Assembly: GCF_018141445.1 (NCBI RefSeq)
Contig: NZ_CP058649.1
Location: 6,157,001 to 6,221,000 of the forward strand
Source of the DNA: Vallitalea pronyensis
GTDB taxonomy: Bacteria > Bacillota > Clostridia > Lachnospirales > Vallitaleaceae
DNA length: 64,000 nucleotides
Reading direction: 5' to 3'
In this document: positions 44,663 to 54,659 of the stretch, one piece after another
Numbering within the stretch: position 1 is the first letter of the stretch
Layout of the letters: the number at the start of each line of letters is the position of its first letter
Program-made: the position numbers and the translations under genes
Notes under the pieces: generated by a model
The model's input: the letters and a program-made list of their open reading frames with translations, nothing else
Database searches by the model: none
Told to the model about the DNA's origin: nothing

Positions 44663-44733
44663 AGCGGGTGATGGGAATCGAACCCACGTATCCAGCTTGG
44701 AAGGCTGGTGTTCTACCATTGAACTACACCCGC
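44663..44733 (-). tRNA. tRNA-Gly (TCC)
   Basis: Acceptor arm GCGGGTG/CACCCGC, T-loop TTCGATT, anticodon TCC in CTTCCAAG. Only five bases separate it from tRNA-Gly (GCC). Confidence 0.93.
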
Positions 44734-44745
44734 ATATTGAATTGG

Positions 44746-44818
<73 letters not shown>

Positions 44819-44874
44819 GAAAAAATAAGCTTTTCAAGTATACCAGATATTTGAAATACTGTCAATTAATTTTC

Positions 44875-45031
44875 GGCTTAAAATACAACGTATTTTAAAC
44901 GATAAATTTCCTTACTTTGGCTTAAAATACAACGTATTTTAAACGATAAATTTCCTTACTTGGCTTAAAATACAATGTATTTTAAACGATAAATTTCCTT
45001 ATTTAGCTTAAGATACAACATATCATAAGCC
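44875..45031 (-). repeat. Tandem hairpin repeat array between tRNA-Phe and tRNA-Leu
   Basis: Three tandem units of 43-44 bases (starting at 44875, 44919 and 44962) plus a decayed fourth (45005-45031). Each unit contains a 9-bp inverted repeat (TTAAAATAC-AAY-GTATTTTAA) followed by ACGATAAATTTCCTTA. They lie inside the transcribed 16S-tRNA unit. No spacers vary as in CRISPR. Confidence 0.9.
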
Positions 45032-45044
45032 TTATTTATTATAA

Positions 45045-45130
45045 TGCCGGAGACCGGAATCGAACCGGTACGATCGGTAAGGATCGCAGGATTTTAAGTC
45101 CTGTGCGTCTGCCAGTTCCGCCACTCCGGC
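45045..45130 (-). tRNA. tRNA-Leu (TAA)
   Basis: Class II cloverleaf with a long variable arm; acceptor arm GCCGGAG/CTCCGGC, A discriminator, anticodon TAA in ACTTAAAATC. CCA not encoded. Confidence 0.95.
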
Positions 45131-45180
45131 ATATAAACATAGTAATTTGTCATGTAAGACATTGCTTTGGTTATACACAA

Positions 45181-45319
45181 CCAATAAAAAAGCTTTAATG
45201 GTAAGAAATTGTTTTGCTTTCGCAAAGCCAATAAAAAGCTTTAATGGTAAGAAATTGTTTTGCTTTCGCAAAGCCAATAAAAAGCTTTAATGGTAAGAAA
45301 TTGTTTTGCTTTCGCAAAG
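45181..45319 (-). repeat. Tandem 46-bp repeat array between tRNA-Leu and tRNA-Tyr
   Basis: Three near-identical units (45181-45227, 45228-45273, 45274-45319). On the transcribed strand each has the hairpin TTTGC-GAAA-GCAAA, a GNRA-type tetraloop, and ends in AAAGCTTTTTATTGG. Units 2 and 3 are identical, unit 1 differs by one added A. The sequence is unrelated to the array at 44875. Confidence 0.92.
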
Positions 45320-45331
45320 CCAATTCTTAAA

Positions 45332-45413
45332 TGGAGGGAGAAGGATTCGAACCTTCGAAGGCGGTGCCAACAGATTTACAGTCTGCCCCCTTTGGCCACT
45401 CGGGAACCCCTCC
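45332..45413 (-). tRNA. tRNA-Tyr (GTA)
   Basis: Class II cloverleaf: GGAGGGG/CCCTCC acceptor arm, A discriminator, long variable arm, anticodon GTA in ACTGTAAATC. It is the first tRNA after the 16S gene. Confidence 0.95.
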
Positions 45414-47252
<1,839 letters not shown>

Positions 47253-47561
47253 AAGTTTTTTAACTTAGTTTTTCTTAGCTTTACTTTTAAGAAAGTACAA
47301 TCTTAAAAGGTAAAGGTTAGAAAATCTTAGTTGAAAAACGCAATCTCTCAAGTAACCAGTACTCTTAAGATTCGTTGATCTTGACCAGACTAATCTGGCA
47401 ATTTGTATTTTATAGACTACCGTCTCTTTGTTTGAGATTGTTAAGCTTCGCAAAACAATTCTCTGAATTTACAAAGGAATTATTTGGGTCAACTTTATTA
47501 TCTAAAGTTGTTGTTTAATATACTATTCATTTTTCATTGTTCAAAAACTGCGTCGAAGACT
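47253..47561 (-). other. rRNA leader region
   Basis: About 300 bases of transcribed leader. It holds a small hairpin (CAACTTTA...TAAAGTTG, 47491-47511) and a boxA-like stretch (ATTCCTTTGTAAATT near 47466-47480 on the minus strand). No open reading frame is credible. Confidence 0.5.
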
Positions 47562-47590
47562 ATAATATCAAATATAGGTAGGAGTGTCAA
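47562..47590 (-). promoter_or_regulatory. rRNA promoter
   Basis: Minus strand TTGACA (47585-47590) and TATTAT (47562-47567) with a 17-base spacer, about 310 bases before the 16S gene. Confidence 0.88.
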
Positions 47591-47646
47591 GGACTTTTTA
47601 ATATTTTTCAATAAATACAATCATGCAGGTTTTACAATGGCTTTTA

Positions 47647-47847
47647 CTACTTATTCCAATGTGTGGTTTTCATACCATTATCATTTATGATCCCAAGCAA
47701 TACCCCTATGCTGCAAAGGGCTTTTATAACCGTCATTACTTGTTCATTGTCAACCTCCACACCTAGACTAGTTAGTATCAGTATAATTGCGCTGGCAATG
47801 GCTATAATTGTCTTTGTATTGGTTAATTTTTTTAATATGCTATTCAT
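47647..47847 (-). CDS. Phage holin
   Basis: The 66-residue protein has one clear N-terminal span (about 12-32, TIIAIASAIILILTSLG) and a second hydrophobic helix (VMTVIKALCSIGVLLGIIND, about 37-56), the layout of small phi LC3-type holins. Holins form lesions in the membrane to release endolysin. The start at 47847 overlaps the amidase stop by eight bases; the longer frame begins at 47871. Its partners, the amidase and the XhlA-like protein, directly precede it. Confidence 0.8.
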   Translation of the reverse strand: MNSILKKLTNTKTIIAIASAIILILTSLGVEVDNEQVMTVIKALCSIGVLLGIINDNGMKTTHWNK

Positions 47848-48445
47848 CTTCAACCATCCTCTCAATTTCATATATTTTTTTCTTAATGCCGCCTAAACGT
47901 TCTTGTAATTTTTCAATTTCTTCCTTATAGTATTGATTTTCTTTTATTAACGCTTTAATCTGTCCTGCATCTGTGCTTTCTGCCACCAAACCCATGTACT
48001 TTTCCCATGGAAAATAATTTCCTGGACATAACTTGTACTGTACAAAATCATGATGTTTCTTAATCCGTTCTTGTTTAATCTTATATTTCTTCATTAAATA
48101 TAAGGTCAAGTTTTTAAGTGCTTCTAGTTGTGCATCTGGTACAACTTTATCGCCGTTTCCTTGATAATCTTGATAACACCCTTCTAAGCAGATGCCAATG
48201 GATTTCATGTTCATACCTTCTTGCTTACAGTGACTTCCTCTTTGCGTTTCCATTCTCCCTCGATAAATTTTTCCTTCCTTATTAATAAAATAATGGTACC
48301 CAAAACCTGCAAAGCCTCTATTCAGATGCCAGCCATGAATATCATCAATACTGCAACGAGGAGCCAGTGCATGATGTATAATAATATATGCCGGTCGATT
48401 ATTTGAGGGTACATTGATGTTTAATTGTGTCTTTATAATATTCAT
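47840..48445 (-). CDS. Phage N-acetylmuramoyl-L-alanine amidase (endolysin)
   Basis: The 201-residue protein is an amidase_2 (PGRP-like) zinc enzyme that cuts the amide between muramic acid and L-Ala. Zinc ligands are the His in IIIHHALAP (about 23) and those in KKHHDFVQYKLCPG (about 126-139), with the Cys in CPG. The C-terminal 50 residues form a coiled coil (KALIKENQYYKEEIEKLQERLGGIKKKIYEIERM), in place of a cell wall binding domain. GGAGG lies before the ATG. It lies between the holin and the XhlA-like gene. Confidence 0.92.
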   Translation of the reverse strand: MNIIKTQLNINVPSNNRPAYIIIHHALAPRCSIDDIHGWHLNRGFAGFGYHYFINKEGKIYRGRMETQRGSHCKQEGMNMKSIGICLEGCYQDYQGNGDKVVPDAQLEALKNLTLYLMKKYKIKQERIKKHHDFVQYKLCPGNYFPWEKYMGLVAESTDAGQIKALIKENQYYKEEIEKLQERLGGIKKKIYEIERMVEDE

Positions 48446-48456
48446 ATTCTCCTCCT

Positions 48457-48720
48457 CTAGCTAAAATAACTTATGATGGCCAATATCGTTGCAACGCATC
48501 CAACAATCCACCCCATATATTCGCGATACTCCTTTTTGCTGCATGCGTAATCTTCCAGTCTTTGGACTCGGTCATCTATATCACTGATGAACTGTCTAAG
48601 TCCGTTATAGTCCCGAATAAGTGTCTTCGTCTCTGTCATCGTAACGGCTAAAGCATTCGTCTCACGCGTCACTTTCTCAATGGCTTCATAAAATTCTTTT
48701 TGGGTAACCCCATTTTGCAT
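48457..48720 (-). CDS. XhlA-like phage lysis protein
   Basis: The 87-residue protein has an N-terminal coiled coil (about 8-60) and a C-terminal membrane span (about 68-86, YMGWIVGCVATILAIISYF). This is the shape of XhlA, which in PBSX works with the holin XhlB and amidase XlyA to lyse the host. GGAGG precedes the ATG, and the amidase gene follows after 11 bases. Confidence 0.75.
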   Translation of the reverse strand: MQNGVTQKEFYEAIEKVTRETNALAVTMTETKTLIRDYNGLRQFISDIDDRVQRLEDYACSKKEYREYMGWIVGCVATILAIISYFS

Positions 48721-48846
48721 ATTGATTCCTCCTTATTTTATTTCACGCCTATGATTTACCCACATTACCTTGAGGACTAATTATATGGTAGCATAGGTGA
48801 ACACGACATTAACACGTCATCTTTTTTCAAGTCATAGCTAACGATA

Positions 48847-48883
48847 CATGACAAAATTGTAAGGTTTTTCATGAATCTGTAAG
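48847..48883 (+). promoter_or_regulatory. Candidate operator of the Bce-type ABC operon
   Basis: Direct repeats CATGACAAAATTGTAAG (48847-48863) and CATGAATCTGTAAG (48870-48883): the TGTAAG cores are 20 bases apart, two helical turns, as expected for an OmpR-family response regulator of the BceR type. The rest of the 315-base gap 48721-49035 is otherwise empty apart from the ribosome sites of its flanking genes. Confidence 0.4.
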
Positions 48884-49035
48884 TTACCTCAATGGATTCT
48901 TACCCCTGGTAGACGTAAAATAAAGTCATTGATTTAGAAAAATATCTGTTATAAATAAACCCATTGGGAAGTTATTGTGTTTCATACTGAAAACTTTTTA
49001 ATACAGATATGTAAAATAAAAGGGAGGCATAAACA

Positions 49036-49800
49036 ATGTCAAAAGTCATCGAAACAAAGGGCATTAAAAAAGTGTATACATCAAAAGGTATGGAAACCTT
49101 TGCTGTTAATGGAATAGACATGGACATAGAAGAAGGTGAATTTGTTGGTATCATGGGTCCTTCAGGCTCTGGTAAAACAACCCTACTTAACTTAATATCA
49201 ACCATTGACCAGCCAACAGAAGGTGTAATTACCTTCAAAGGGATTGACTTAGCTACCATGAAGGGTAAAAAATTGGCTCAATTCAGAAGAGAAAATATTG
49301 GCTTTTTATTCCAAGATTTTAACCTTTTGAATAACCTCAGTGTCATGGATAATATTGCTTTACCACTGGTTCTAGCAGGTACACGGGTATCTGTTGTAAA
49401 AGATAAAATCAATGAACTGACCGCTTTTTTTGGCTTAACGGATCATCTTCAAAAATATCCTTATCAGTTATCAGGCGGTCAGAAACAGCGTGTTGCCGCA
49501 ACAAGAGCACTCATTACAAAACCCTCTATGATTCTTGCTGACGAACCAACAGGAGCACTAGATTCCAAGTCCGCTACAGAATTATTAGAGAGCCTTGGAA
49601 AAACCAATAAGAAATTCGGTTCAACCATTGTCATCGTTACCCATGATGGGTTCACTGCTAGTTATTGTGACCGCATTATTTTTATACAGGACGGTCAAGT
49701 CCTTACAGAACTCAAAAAAGAAGGGTCCAGAAAAGATTTTTATCAAAAAGTAATTGAACAGTTAGCCCGAATGGGAGGGGAAAACCATGAATGCTGTTAG
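49036..49800 (+). CDS. ABC transporter ATPase, BceA type
   Basis: The 254-residue ATPase has Walker A GPSGSGKTTLLNL (about 41-53), the ABC signature YQLSGGQKQRVAATRAL (about 138-153), Walker B ILADEPTGALDS (about 162-173) and the His switch VTHD. The MacB/BceA-type sequence, with a partner permease of 628 residues, points to a peptide-antibiotic detoxification or signalling pump. GGGAGG lies upstream of the ATG. It overlaps the permease start by 14 bases. No BceRS two-component system is adjacent. Confidence 0.9.
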   Translation: MSKVIETKGIKKVYTSKGMETFAVNGIDMDIEEGEFVGIMGPSGSGKTTLLNLISTIDQPTEGVITFKGIDLATMKGKKLAQFRRENIGFLFQDFNLLNNLSVMDNIALPLVLAGTRVSVVKDKINELTAFFGLTDHLQKYPYQLSGGQKQRVAATRALITKPSMILADEPTGALDSKSATELLESLGKTNKKFGSTIVIVTHDGFTASYCDRIIFIQDGQVLTELKKEGSRKDFYQKVIEQLARMGGENHECC

Positions 49801-51673
49801 TCTTGCTTATAAAAACATGAAGAGTAACCTTAGCATCTATAAGCTTCATTTTCTTGCTCTTGTCTTCTCCGTTGTGGCATACTATCAATTTTGTGCTATG
49901 AAGCACAACCCTCAAGTTCTTGGTATCTCATCACAAGAGATTGTTGGTACCTTGGGTTATGTGACAGCCATCATGTTACTGGTATTCTTAATCTACTTTT
50001 CATGGTTTTCAAGTTCTTTCTTTTTAAACCAGCGTAAGAAAGAAATTGGTCTATATACTTTAATGGGTGTTACCAATTATAAGGTAGGGTTTATCTATGC
50101 CATGGAAAACCTCATTATGAGTTTTATGGCTATTATCGTAGGTTGTGGCATCGGTGCTGTGTTTGGCAAACTCTATATGATGGTATTGTCCAAGTATTGC
50201 AACATGGGAGTAGACGTTGAGTTTTTTATTTCCTATAAAGCCATTATGGAGACGGCTATTGTGTTTGGGGTCATCAGCCTATTCTTTTCCTTAAAAGGTT
50301 ACATGAACATTGTTAGAAGTCGTTTATTGTCACTTATCAACGCCATCAAAGAAGAAGAAAGCATGCCAAAAGCCAGTGTGATAACAGGCATCCTATCCCT
50401 TGTGGTTATTGGTACAGGTTATTATCTTATTCAATATGCCATGAACAGCAGCTTTTTCTTTTATACACTTGCTACGACAATCTTAACCATCATTGGTACC
50501 TACATGCTCTTTCGCAGTACCACAACCATTATTTTAAAGCGTATGATGCATAGCAAAAGGATTTTATACCGTAAAACCAATATTATGACCATCTCCAACT
50601 TGTGTTATCGCATCCGACGAAATTACAAAGTGTATGCCACAATCGCTATCCTCTTAACATGTACCCTTACAGCTTTTGCTACTGTCACATCCCTTAATTA
50701 CTCCAATAATGATGTGCAGAAGATGGATTATCCCCATACATTCATTACCATGACTGAAAGTAAGGAGGCAGCAGAGCAAGTTATAGCATTAGTAAATGAA
50801 GAGAAGGATGCTATTATACACGAAAATCATATTCCTGTGATAGAAAAGGAACGTGCACAAGGAAAGAATTATCATTACCCTACGGGTATCGTGAAATACA
50901 GTGACTACATTAAGATTATTGATCAAGTTGATTATACCGCCAATAAAAGAGTCATCCTTCAAAGGGAGTTACATGATTTTGAAGCTGTTCTTAATTTAAA
51001 TGCGAAGACACTTTTCAATATATTTGATATGAAGACCTTAACCTTGGATGGACATGAAGTGACGATCAACCGTATTATAAAAGCACCTTTATTCGGCATC
51101 GGCTTACCCATTAGCACTCTGCTTGTTAACGATAAGACCTATGATATTCTAGCAGAAGGCAGTACCATCCAATACGTTTCTGCTTACAAATTAACGGATG
51201 AAGCCTTGGGAAAAACCCTAGAAGGCAGAATCGAAAATTTATCTGGTGACATCTATGCTTTTGCACAATATGGTAATAACGATGGTCAAATGAAAAATAC
51301 CATCATTAAGATTGTGTATATACTTGGTGCTTTCCTTGCCTTAGTCTTCATTATGGCAACAGGTAGTATTATTTACTTTAAGATTATTACAGAATCCATG
51401 GAAGATAAGGATAAATACACGATTCTAAGTAAGATTGGTATGGAAGATAGCACCATTAATAAGGCAATCCGTATACAGATTGCCATGGCCTTTGCCCTAC
51501 CACTTGTTATTGCTATTATTCATTCCATTGTGGCTATAAAAGTATTGGAAAACATGGTGGCTATGAGCTTAAACCTTCCTATATTAATGAGTATTGGTGT
51601 GGTTACTGTGATCTTCTTTGGTTTTTATATGTTGACCACCAGCCACTATATTCGACGAATTAGAGAAAAATAG
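49787..51673 (+). CDS. ABC transporter permease, BceB type
   Basis: The 628-residue FtsX-like permease has about ten membrane spans. Between spans seven and eight (about 310-520) lies the large extracellular domain typical of BceB, where peptide antibiotics are bound and detected. Examples of spans are LHFLALVFSVVAYYQF, LGYVTAIMLLVFLIYFSWF and IVYILGAFLALVFIMATGSIIYF. GGAGGGG precedes the ATG. It works with the ATPase upstream. Possible substrates are bacitracin-like or lantibiotic-like peptides. Confidence 0.9.
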   Translation: MNAVSLAYKNMKSNLSIYKLHFLALVFSVVAYYQFCAMKHNPQVLGISSQEIVGTLGYVTAIMLLVFLIYFSWFSSSFFLNQRKKEIGLYTLMGVTNYKVGFIYAMENLIMSFMAIIVGCGIGAVFGKLYMMVLSKYCNMGVDVEFFISYKAIMETAIVFGVISLFFSLKGYMNIVRSRLLSLINAIKEEESMPKASVITGILSLVVIGTGYYLIQYAMNSSFFFYTLATTILTIIGTYMLFRSTTTIILKRMMHSKRILYRKTNIMTISNLCYRIRRNYKVYATIAILLTCTLTAFATVTSLNYSNNDVQKMDYPHTFITMTESKEAAEQVIALVNEEKDAIIHENHIPVIEKERAQGKNYHYPTGIVKYSDYIKIIDQVDYTANKRVILQRELHDFEAVLNLNAKTLFNIFDMKTLTLDGHEVTINRIIKAPLFGIGLPISTLLVNDKTYDILAEGSTIQYVSAYKLTDEALGKTLEGRIENLSGDIYAFAQYGNNDGQMKNTIIKIVYILGAFLALVFIMATGSIIYFKIITESMEDKDKYTILSKIGMEDSTINKAIRIQIAMAFALPLVIAIIHSIVAIKVLENMVAMSLNLPILMSIGVVTVIFFGFYMLTTSHYIRRIREK

Positions 51674-51680
51674 AATAAAA

Positions 51681-51716
51681 AAGATGCTAGGTATATCCCA
51701 CCTTGCATCTTTTTTC
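51681..51716 (+). terminator. Terminator of the Bce-type operon
   Basis: AAGATGC.AGGT and ACCT.GCATCTT pair (12 positions, one mismatch) and are followed by TTTT. It lies eight bases after the permease stop and also serves the convergent gene. Confidence 0.85.
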
Positions 51717-51728
51717 ATGTCACATCAC

Positions 51729-52646
51729 TTATTTTAGTTTAAAGTAAATGCATCGGTCATCTAAATCATAATCCGATTTCTCCATGACAAAGTACGTTTC
51801 CAAGTTGTTAAAAATTGGTAATAACACCTTACCTTCAACTTCATAGGCATGACTTTTACCATCGTTTTCTACTTTTTCAAAACCAACTTCATAATCTAAA
51901 GCATCATTGAATGACTTTGTAAATCCGTAATCTGTTCCTCCAATAATACTGTTTCCTTGAGGTGTAGAAGACCCCCAGACATGTGGATAGATATTACTTA
52001 AGAATCTGTATTCTGACCCTGTATAGGTCACATTGCTTGCTTTAATTTTTAAGGTAAGCATAACATAACTATAAAGTGGATCATCTTCTGGCTTTTGAAA
52101 GCCTAATTCAGCAATGCCATCTCTTGTGATAGGGTCTGCTTTTAGGACAGTGATTTCAAAATGAGCCTTAGTTTCATTACCATCATAGGCATTTCGGTCA
52201 TTAAATACATAGGTTGAACCAAATGGTACAGGGTCTTCTAATGTACCTGCACTATTGGATGGGCTTGGTGTAGGTTGTTGCGGATTTTCTTGTGGCTCAG
52301 GTTTAGGCTGTGTGTCATTAGATGGCGGTAAATCCGTTGGAACAGCCCCATCTGAGTTGTCTTTGGTTGTAATATCAATGGTCTTCGTTGTCCCATTCCA
52401 AGTAATATCTGCTCCCACCATTTCTGTAACTGCTCGAACAGGTAAATAGGTTGATCCATCAATAATAACTGGATAGATTACCTCCCCATGACCATCTTTT
52501 AATGTCTGCACTTGACCATTGTAAGTAATGGTAATGCCTTTGTTCTCTTTCCCTGATATATCCCTTATCAAGGAACTTGCTGATAATGATGTTGATACCG
52601 TGATGAGTACTACCATTGCAACTAAAATCTTGATGGATTTTTTCAT
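51729..52646 (-). CDS. Secreted copper amine oxidase N-terminal (stalk) domain protein
   Basis: The 305-residue protein has a signal peptide (about 1-24), then a copper amine oxidase N-terminal type domain (about 40-93; ITYNGQVQTLKDGHGEVIYPVIIDGSTYLPVRAVTEMVGADITWNG). A low-complexity proline-rich linker (about 95-135) leads to a C-terminal domain (about 135-305) with no family I recognise. Stalk domains are widespread in Clostridia as extracellular or wall-bound parts. GGAGG precedes the ATG. Confidence 0.8.
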   Translation of the reverse strand: MKKSIKILVAMVVLITVSTSLSASSLIRDISGKENKGITITYNGQVQTLKDGHGEVIYPVIIDGSTYLPVRAVTEMVGADITWNGTTKTIDITTKDNSDGAVPTDLPPSNDTQPKPEPQENPQQPTPSPSNSAGTLEDPVPFGSTYVFNDRNAYDGNETKAHFEITVLKADPITRDGIAELGFQKPEDDPLYSYVMLTLKIKASNVTYTGSEYRFLSNIYPHVWGSSTPQGNSIIGGTDYGFTKSFNDALDYEVGFEKVENDGKSHAYEVEGKVLLPIFNNLETYFVMEKSDYDLDDRCIYFKLK

Positions 52647-52739
52647 AAGTGTCTCCTCCTCTTATCCTTTTTGACGGATATGTCCTCTGTTTATTTCATA
52701 TCGAAGTAATATCATGACATTTACTTGATATATATCACA

Positions 52740-52757
52740 TTTTACCATAATCTAACA
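52740..52757 (+). promoter_or_regulatory. Candidate Pho-box-like motif, copy 1
   Basis: TTTTACCATAATCTAACA matches the motif at 52970-52987 at 17 of 18 positions. It lies nearer the stalk-domain gene. Confidence 0.35.
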
Positions 52758-52958
52758 ATGCCTTCAAGAAGTGCCGTCTATTCATGACGATTGATTTCGT
52801 ATTTTGTAGTTTCATAAGATGCATGTCATTTCCAAATAATGCTTAACTATATTTTCTTTATTTTGTTTATTCCATTATTAAATAAAGTGTTACTAGGAAG
52901 TTTAGGTTAATTCATCCTATTTTTTGTGTTCTTTAACTACATTATAAAACTAACGTGA

Positions 52959-52987
52959 TTTACCATTATTTTTACCATAATTTAACA
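52959..52987 (+). promoter_or_regulatory. Candidate Pho box upstream of alkaline phosphatase
   Basis: Three direct hexamers TTACCA (52960), TTACCA (52972) and TTAACA (52982) are about 11 bases apart, in the style of PhoP/PhoB direct-repeat sites (TTAACA type in Firmicutes). The next gene is an alkaline phosphatase, which such sites commonly control. Confidence 0.4.
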
Positions 52988-53136
52988 TGTCCCTTATATC
53001 CTCTTTATATTGTTTCTATAGAGTTGAACTGTAAATTTATTTTATTGAGTACAGATAGGTTCTCTTGGTCTTTTATCATAGTTTATTATGAGAAACCTAA
53101 GACGTACTCGCAAAAATCAATGGAGGTAATTTTACC

Positions 53137-54615
53137 ATGAAAAAGAAATTAATCAGTTTAGCTCTCTTAATAACGCTACTTCTGTCTTACTCTGTAACAC
53201 ATGCTTATCAAGCACCTAATAAAGCAACTGTAGGTTCTGTAGCAACGACCACTCAAAAACAACCTAAATACATATTCTATTTTATTGGTGATGGTATGGG
53301 TACATCACAAAGACAAATTACGGAGTATTATTTACAAGAAACAACAGGTGATGCTACGAAGAAATTACTCATGAACACGTTTCCTCATTCAGCAATTAAT
53401 ACAACCCATTCTATGAATACACTCATTACGGATTCAGCAGCAGCAGGTACAGCACTTGCAACTGGCTATAAAACCGATAACGGTGTTATATCAAAAGACC
53501 CTCAAGGTAACGACTTAAAAACGCTTGTTGAAGCAGCAGAAGAAATAGGTATGGCAACTGGACTTGCATCTACCACACGTATTACACATGCCACACCTGC
53601 TGTATTTGCATCTCATAATGAAAGCCGTGGAAATGAAAATGAAATCGCAGCAGATTTCCTAGACAGTGGTGTTGATTACATTGTTGGTGGAGGCGTTCGT
53701 CACTTCTTACCTGAAGGATGGAAAGACAATCAAACAGATGCTTTTGGTAAAACCATCAAATCCAAACGTAAAGATAGCCGTAATCTCTTAGCAGAGTTTC
53801 GTCAAGCTGGCTATACCGTACGTTATGGTATGAAAGGTGCAGAAGAGTTTAGAAAAGAAACATTCAAAGCAGGGGATCAATACCTTGGTCTATTCACCTA
53901 TTCTCATCTACCCTACACGTTAGATGATATGCATAATGATAGCTACAATGCACCTACTTTAGTAGAAATGACAAGTAAAGGTATTGAATTACTTTCAAAA
54001 GATCAAGATGGTTTCTTTTTCATGATTGAAGGCGGACGTATTGACCATGCCTGTCATCCAAACGACACACCTGCTGCTATCATGGATACACTTGCATTTG
54101 ATGATGCTGTAAAAGAAGCTTATGACTTCTACCTTAAGCATCCAGAAGAAACACTTATTCTTGTATTAGGTGACCATGAGACAGGCGGTCTTGGCATGGG
54201 TGTTAACACCGATTATTTCTTATCTCTTTCAGAACTTACAAAAGCAAAAATGTCCATCGAAGTATTACAAGGTCAATACGATGGCGACAGAGCAGCATTC
54301 TACGCATTTATCGAAGAAAACTTTGGACTAACTGAATTATCAAAAGAAGAAAAAAGCTTATTTGAAAAAAGTATGGACATGGTAGATGAAGGTACGTTCA
54401 CATACAACAATAAATATAAATATGACGAAACAGCCATGGCCGTAACACATATCTTGTCTGAGCGTGCTGGTGTTTATTGGACTTCCTATGCCCATACAGC
54501 AACACAGATTCCTATGTCAGCTATCGGCGTTGGTGCTGAGCAATATAGCGGTTTTATGGATAATACAACCATTGCCAACTTAACAGCTGAACTGGTTGGA
54601 CTATCGCTTAAATAA
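53137..54615 (+). CDS. Alkaline phosphatase (PhoA family)
   Basis: The 492-residue exported enzyme has a signal peptide (about 1-23), then the alkaline phosphatase fold. The metal-binding Asp is in FYFIGDGMG (about 52), and the phosphate-accepting Ser is in ITDSAAAGTALATG (Ser about 100). Metal ligands are visible in IEGGRIDHACHPND, LGDHETGG and YAHTATQIPMSAIG. It releases phosphate from monoesters outside the cell. GGAGG precedes the ATG at normal spacing. It is likely induced by phosphate starvation, and the YibE/F-like gene follows 44 bases later. Confidence 0.94.
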   Translation: MKKKLISLALLITLLLSYSVTHAYQAPNKATVGSVATTTQKQPKYIFYFIGDGMGTSQRQITEYYLQETTGDATKKLLMNTFPHSAINTTHSMNTLITDSAAAGTALATGYKTDNGVISKDPQGNDLKTLVEAAEEIGMATGLASTTRITHATPAVFASHNESRGNENEIAADFLDSGVDYIVGGGVRHFLPEGWKDNQTDAFGKTIKSKRKDSRNLLAEFRQAGYTVRYGMKGAEEFRKETFKAGDQYLGLFTYSHLPYTLDDMHNDSYNAPTLVEMTSKGIELLSKDQDGFFFMIEGGRIDHACHPNDTPAAIMDTLAFDDAVKEAYDFYLKHPEETLILVLGDHETGGLGMGVNTDYFLSLSELTKAKMSIEVLQGQYDGDRAAFYAFIEENFGLTELSKEEKSLFEKSMDMVDEGTFTYNNKYKYDETAMAVTHILSERAGVYWTSYAHTATQIPMSAIGVGAEQYSGFMDNTTIANLTAELVGLSLK

Positions 54616-54659
54616 ATAGCTTAAGACGTCAAGAACCATTTACTGAAAGGGGTATCCTC

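Larger units (their letters stand above)
52647..53136. other. Divergent intergenic region upstream of the alkaline phosphatase gene
   Basis: 490 AT-rich bases hold the control regions of the stalk-domain gene (leftward) and of the phosphatase (rightward). Apart from the two TTTTACCATAAT-type motifs at 52740 and 52959, described separately, I see no RNA element or reading frame. Confidence 0.4.

Noticed and set aside
45032..45277. Open frame with AGVAELADAQDLKS-type sequence over tRNA-Leu
   Set aside because: This is the well-known false protein read through a tRNA-Leu gene; the cloverleaf and repeat array explain the sequence.
44875..45319. CRISPR array
   Set aside because: Units are directly adjacent without unique spacers, hairpin-based and within a tRNA transcript; no cas genes are present.
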